DNA from: JARICQ01 sp964428475
Lineage (GTDB): Bacteria; Bacillota; Clostridia; Tissierellales; Tissierellaceae
Assembly: GCA_964428475.1 (NCBI GenBank)
Contig: CAYRYO010000016.1
Span: forward strand, 1 to 33,715
Reading direction: 5' to 3'
Length of the DNA: 33,715 nucleotides
The notes beneath the pieces were generated by a model, which was not told the origin of the DNA, searched no databases, and was given only the letters and a program-made list of their open reading frames with translations. The position numbers and the translations under genes were made by a program. Each line of letters starts with the position of its first letter. Positions within the stretch are counted from its first letter, which is position 1. Positions 30,722 through 33,715 of this stretch are shown here, piece by piece.

Positions 30722-32038
30722 ATGGATAGAGCAGTACTTTGTATTGTTGGAAGGCCAAATGTAGGGAAATCAACATTATTTAATAAAATTGTTGGAAAGA
30801 GAATAGCTATTACAGAAGATACACCAGGAGTAACTAGAGATAGAATATATGCTGAGGGAGAATGGCTTGGAAATTATTTTACTGTGATCGATACAGGAGG
30901 ACTCGAACCTAGCAATGAAGAAATAATAATGAGTAATATAAAAAAACAAGCAGCAGTTGCTATAGATACAGCTGATGTAATCTTATTTGTAGTAGATGGA
31001 AAAGAAGGTTTAAATGATGTTGATAAAGAAGTAGGAGATATACTTAGAAAATCAGGGAAAAGAATTGTATTAGGATGCAATAAAATAGATAATCCAAATA
31101 AAATGGATGGTATTTATGAGTTTTATGAACTTGGACTAGGAGAACCCATTGTAATATCAGCAGAACAAGGACTAGGTCTGGGTGATTTACTAGATGAGAT
31201 AGTAAAAAACTTCCCCGAAGAAAAAGATACAGAATACGATGAAGATATAATAAAGGTATCTCTTATAGGAAAACCAAATGTAGGAAAGTCATCTCTTATA
31301 AATAGTATATTAGGCGAAGAAAGGGTTATAGTTACTAATATTCCAGGTACGACAAGAGATGCAGTGGATTCTTATGTAGATTATGAAGATGAAAGATATA
31401 TATTTATTGACACTGCTGGACTTAGAAAGAAAAACAAAATATACGAAGATGTAGAGAGATATTCGGTAGTTAGAACATTAGCAGCAGTAGATAGATCTAA
31501 TATTTGTGTTCTTGTAGTAGATGCAATGGAAGGAATTACTGAACAAGATACAAAAATAGCAGGATATGCTCATGACAATGGCAAGGGCATGATTATTGCT
31601 GTTAACAAATGGGACTTGATAGATAAAGATACAAATACAGTAAATAGATTTACTAAAGACATAAGAGAAAAACTAGGCTTTATTCTTTATGCACCAATTG
31701 TATTTATATCAGCAGTAACAGGACAAAGGGTAAATAAACTTCTTCAAATGATAAATCTTGTAAATAACAACTACAATCTAAGAATAAAAACAGGTGTACT
31801 AAATGATATAATAAATCAAGCAGTGCTGATGAATCAACCCCCTAGCGACAAAGGGAAAAGATCAAAGATTTACTACGGGACTCAAGTATCTGTTAAACCA
31901 CCAAAATTTGTAATATTTGTAAACGATAAGGAACTTATGCATTTTTCATATGTGAGATATTTAGAAAATCAGATTAGAAATCATTTTGGATTTGACGGTG
32001 TTCCTATACAAATAGGCTTTAGGGAAAAGGGTGAGTAA
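30722..32038 (+). CDS. der: Ribosome-associated GTPase Der (EngA)
   Basis: Essential GTPase of 50S ribosome assembly with two tandem G domains. G1 motifs GRPNVGKST (residues 9-17) and GKPNVGKSS (near 180) are both intact, with DTPGVTRD and PGTTRDAVD switch regions, DTGG/DTAG, and NKxD motifs (CNKIDN, NKWDLID). A C-terminal KH-like domain includes KIYYGTQVSVKPPKFVIF. 438 residues is normal. It lies between DUF512 (4 nt) and plsY (2 nt). Confidence 0.99.
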   Translation: MDRAVLCIVGRPNVGKSTLFNKIVGKRIAITEDTPGVTRDRIYAEGEWLGNYFTVIDTGGLEPSNEEIIMSNIKKQAAVAIDTADVILFVVDGKEGLNDVDKEVGDILRKSGKRIVLGCNKIDNPNKMDGIYEFYELGLGEPIVISAEQGLGLGDLLDEIVKNFPEEKDTEYDEDIIKVSLIGKPNVGKSSLINSILGEERVIVTNIPGTTRDAVDSYVDYEDERYIFIDTAGLRKKNKIYEDVERYSVVRTLAAVDRSNICVLVVDAMEGITEQDTKIAGYAHDNGKGMIIAVNKWDLIDKDTNTVNRFTKDIREKLGFILYAPIVFISAVTGQRVNKLLQMINLVNNNYNLRIKTGVLNDIINQAVLMNQPPSDKGKRSKIYYGTQVSVKPPKFVIFVNDKELMHFSYVRYLENQIRNHFGFDGVPIQIGFREKGE

Positions 32039-32040
32039 AT

Positions 32041-32634
32041 ATGGAGATAGTATTAACTATTTTTATAGCTTATTTAATGGGATGCTTTTCACCAGCATAT
32101 TTTTTAGGTAGATTTGTTAAGAAAATAGATATAAGAGAATATGGTAGTGGGAATGCGGGTACTACAAACGCCCTTAGGGTATTTGGAAAAAAAATAGGGA
32201 TATTAACCTTTGTAATAGATATAGCTAAGGGAATCTTAGCTGTACTCATTAGTCAATATATTATGGGAGAAGAAGGTAGATATTTGGGGGCCTTATTTGT
32301 TGTACTTGGACATAATTGGCCTGTATTTTTAAAATTCAAAGGAGGCAAAGGTATAGCGACTTCTTTGGGAGTATTGACTATATTAAACTGGAAACTGGGA
32401 CTTATTTGTTTGATAGTAGGTGTAAGTGTAATTATTTTTACTAAGTATGTAAGCCTGGGCTCTTTAACGGCTACAGTAGTTGCTCCGATTGCAAGCTTTA
32501 TATTAATGGGTAATGTTAGCAATCATTTGTTTTATACTACTTTAGTATTAGCATTTTTATCGATATTTAGACATAGGAGCAATATAGTTAGGTTGTTAAA
32601 GGGCAAAGAAAATAAACTAAGTAGTAAAAGTTGA
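32041..32634 (+). CDS. plsY: Acyl-phosphate:glycerol-3-phosphate acyltransferase PlsY
   Basis: Integral membrane enzyme that acylates glycerol-3-phosphate at sn-1 in phospholipid synthesis. The 197-residue protein has five or so membrane helices and the three PlsY motifs: GSGNAGTTNALRVFGKK, GHNWPVFLKFKGGKGIATSLG (in two blocks), and a C-terminal FRHRSNIVRLLKG. It starts 2 nt after der. gpsA, which makes its substrate, is 24 nt downstream. It ends with TGA. Confidence 0.98.
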   Translation: MEIVLTIFIAYLMGCFSPAYFLGRFVKKIDIREYGSGNAGTTNALRVFGKKIGILTFVIDIAKGILAVLISQYIMGEEGRYLGALFVVLGHNWPVFLKFKGGKGIATSLGVLTILNWKLGLICLIVGVSVIIFTKYVSLGSLTATVVAPIASFILMGNVSNHLFYTTLVLAFLSIFRHRSNIVRLLKGKENKLSSKS

Positions 32635-32658
32635 AATAAAGATAGGTAGGTGTATTAG

Positions 32659-33693
32659 ATGGAAAAAAGAATAGGAGTATTAGGTGGTGGAAGTTGGGGA
32701 AGTGCACTAGCAATACTTTTAGCAAACAAAAATTATGATGTAGAGATGTGGATGAGGAGAAAAAATCAAATTGATGAAATAAAAGAAACACGGTACAATA
32801 AGAGATATCTTCCAGATGCATTATTTCCAAATAACCTTGAAGTAATAGATGATATGGAGAGAACTATTCGTGGTAAAGATATTATCTTGATGTCAGTGCC
32901 AACTCATGGTGTTCGAGAAGTATTAAATAATGCAAAAAAATATATAAAGAAAGACCAAATAATCGTAAATGTATCAAAAGGAATTGAAAATGAAAGTTTA
33001 CTTAGGATATCTGAAATAGTAGGTGAAATTTTACCAGATAATAAATATGCAGTATTATCAGGACCTTCACATGCAGAAGAAGTTTCGAAAGATATGGCTA
33101 CTACAGTTGTATCTGCCTCAGATAATAAAAAAATTGCAGAATATATACAAGAGATATTCATCACTCCTGTATTTAGAGTCTATACCAATCCAGATGTAGT
33201 AGGAGTAGAACTTGGTGGATCACTTAAAAATGTAATTGCACTTGGTGCAGGGATATCAGATGGGCTAAAATTTGGCGACAATACAAAAGCAGCAATAATG
33301 ACAAGAGGTATCTTTGAAATGTCTAAGCTTGGTGTAGCTATGGGAGCTAGAGCAGAGACTTTCTCTGGGCTTTCAGGGATTGGAGATCTTATAGTTACAT
33401 GTACTAGTATGCACAGTAGAAATAGAAGAGCGGGGATACTGATTGGTCAAGGAAATACAGTAGAAGATTCTATAAAAAAAGTGGGCATGGTAGTAGAGGG
33501 AATAAAAACTACTAAATCAGCATATAAATTAGGTGAAAAACACAATATAGATATGCCAATTACATCTGAACTCTACAATGTATTATATAATGGAGCTGAT
33601 GTAGCTGAATCTGTATCAAATTTAATGCTAAGAGAAAAAAAACATGAGATGGAAAACATAGTAGTATTGGGTGAAAAAATTGATCAATGGTAA
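32659..33693 (+). CDS. gpsA: Glycerol-3-phosphate dehydrogenase [NAD(P)+]
   Basis: Reduces dihydroxyacetone phosphate to sn-glycerol-3-phosphate, the substrate of PlsY. The 344-residue protein has the N-terminal NAD-binding GVLGGGSWGSALAILLA, SVPTHGVREVL, NVSKGIE, LSGPSHAEEV and the catalytic-Lys region VELGGSLKNVIALGAGISDGL. RAETFSGLSGIGDLIVTCTS and NRRAG follow. The AGGTAGGTG site lies just upstream of the ATG. A palindrome begins at its stop and runs into the end of the window. Confidence 0.99.
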   Translation: MEKRIGVLGGGSWGSALAILLANKNYDVEMWMRRKNQIDEIKETRYNKRYLPDALFPNNLEVIDDMERTIRGKDIILMSVPTHGVREVLNNAKKYIKKDQIIVNVSKGIENESLLRISEIVGEILPDNKYAVLSGPSHAEEVSKDMATTVVSASDNKKIAEYIQEIFITPVFRVYTNPDVVGVELGGSLKNVIALGAGISDGLKFGDNTKAAIMTRGIFEMSKLGVAMGARAETFSGLSGIGDLIVTCTSMHSRNRRAGILIGQGNTVEDSIKKVGMVVEGIKTTKSAYKLGEKHNIDMPITSELYNVLYNGADVAESVSNLMLREKKHEMENIVVLGEKIDQW

Positions 33694-33715
33694 CCTGCTA
33701 AATTTAGCAGGTTAT
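33691..33715 (+). terminator. Probable terminator after gpsA, cut by the window end
   Basis: AACCTGCTAAA (33692-33702) pairs with TTTAGCAGGTT (33703-33713); in practice a loop of about 4 nt forms. The 5' arm starts in the gpsA stop codon. Whether a T tract follows cannot be seen. Confidence 0.65.

Noticed and set aside
1..33715. CRISPR arrays, mobile elements or defence genes
   Set aside because: No spaced identical repeats, transposase, integrase or recognisable defence gene was seen anywhere in the window.

Overview
The window reads as ordinary chromosome of a low-GC, spore-forming anaerobic Firmicute of the class Clostridia. Gene order (bofC-ruvCAB-spoIID-like-queA-tgt-yajC; SCIFF-maturase-secDF; recJ-rel-dtd-hemZ-aspS; DUF512-der-plsY-gpsA), AT-rich codons, AGGAGG-type ribosome sites and frequent TTG/GTG starts all agree. 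Tissierellales or a close relative is a reasonable guess but is not proven by the sequence. TGA is a normal stop here: it ends the genes at 3414, 12071, 30717 and 32634.

Layout. 1-260: three tRNA genes (Gly-GCC, truncated by the window edge; Gly-TCC; Arg-ACG) and a terminator. 300-5500: asnA behind a promoter-plus-terminator leader, then a zinc phospholipase C-like protein, a membrane-anchored transglutaminase-like protein, a small MltG-like protein, an unrecognised 244-residue protein, and bofC. 5500-11650: ruvC, ruvA, ruvB, a SpoIID/LytB protein, queA, tgt and yajC, one co-directional cluster for Holliday-junction processing, spore/cell-wall remodelling, queuosine tRNA modification and Sec translocation. 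11700-15920: a TIGR04086 membrane protein, the SCIFF ribosomal peptide precursor (46 aa, six Cys), its radical-SAM thioether maturase, and secD/secF. 15960-26690: a LapA-type protein, recJ, rel, dtd, a metallo-beta-lactamase-fold hydrolase, hemZ, a hemerythrin, aspS, tcdA, an RseC-family gene and a CsoR/CstR-like repressor. 26681-27907 (minus strand): a YjjP/YjjB threonine/serine exporter pair. 28053-33715: glyA, then DUF512 radical SAM/PDZ, der, plsY and gpsA.

The most interesting item is the RseC-family gene at 25981-26403. It has a near-perfect Shine-Dalgarno and an intact frame, except for one in-frame TGA (26053-26055). That TGA lies in the N-terminal cysteine cluster, at the place where the family normally carries a Cys. 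A stem-loop with a G-rich apical loop begins 15 nt after the TGA, and its loop lies 21 nt away, where a bacterial SECIS should be. The simplest reading is a selenocysteine-containing RseC protein. The next gene is a CsoR-family repressor that keeps both sensor Cys but has Tyr in place of the metal-binding His, as in persulfide sensors. Together they suggest a small redox or sulfur/selenium-responsive module.

Other structure worth checking: a 14-bp hairpin that buries the bofC ribosome site and overlaps a possible promoter; a promoter firing straight into a terminator ahead of asnA; a tRNA-Arg with two A/C oppositions at the acceptor end; and the absence of hisS between hemZ and aspS, where a hemerythrin sits instead.
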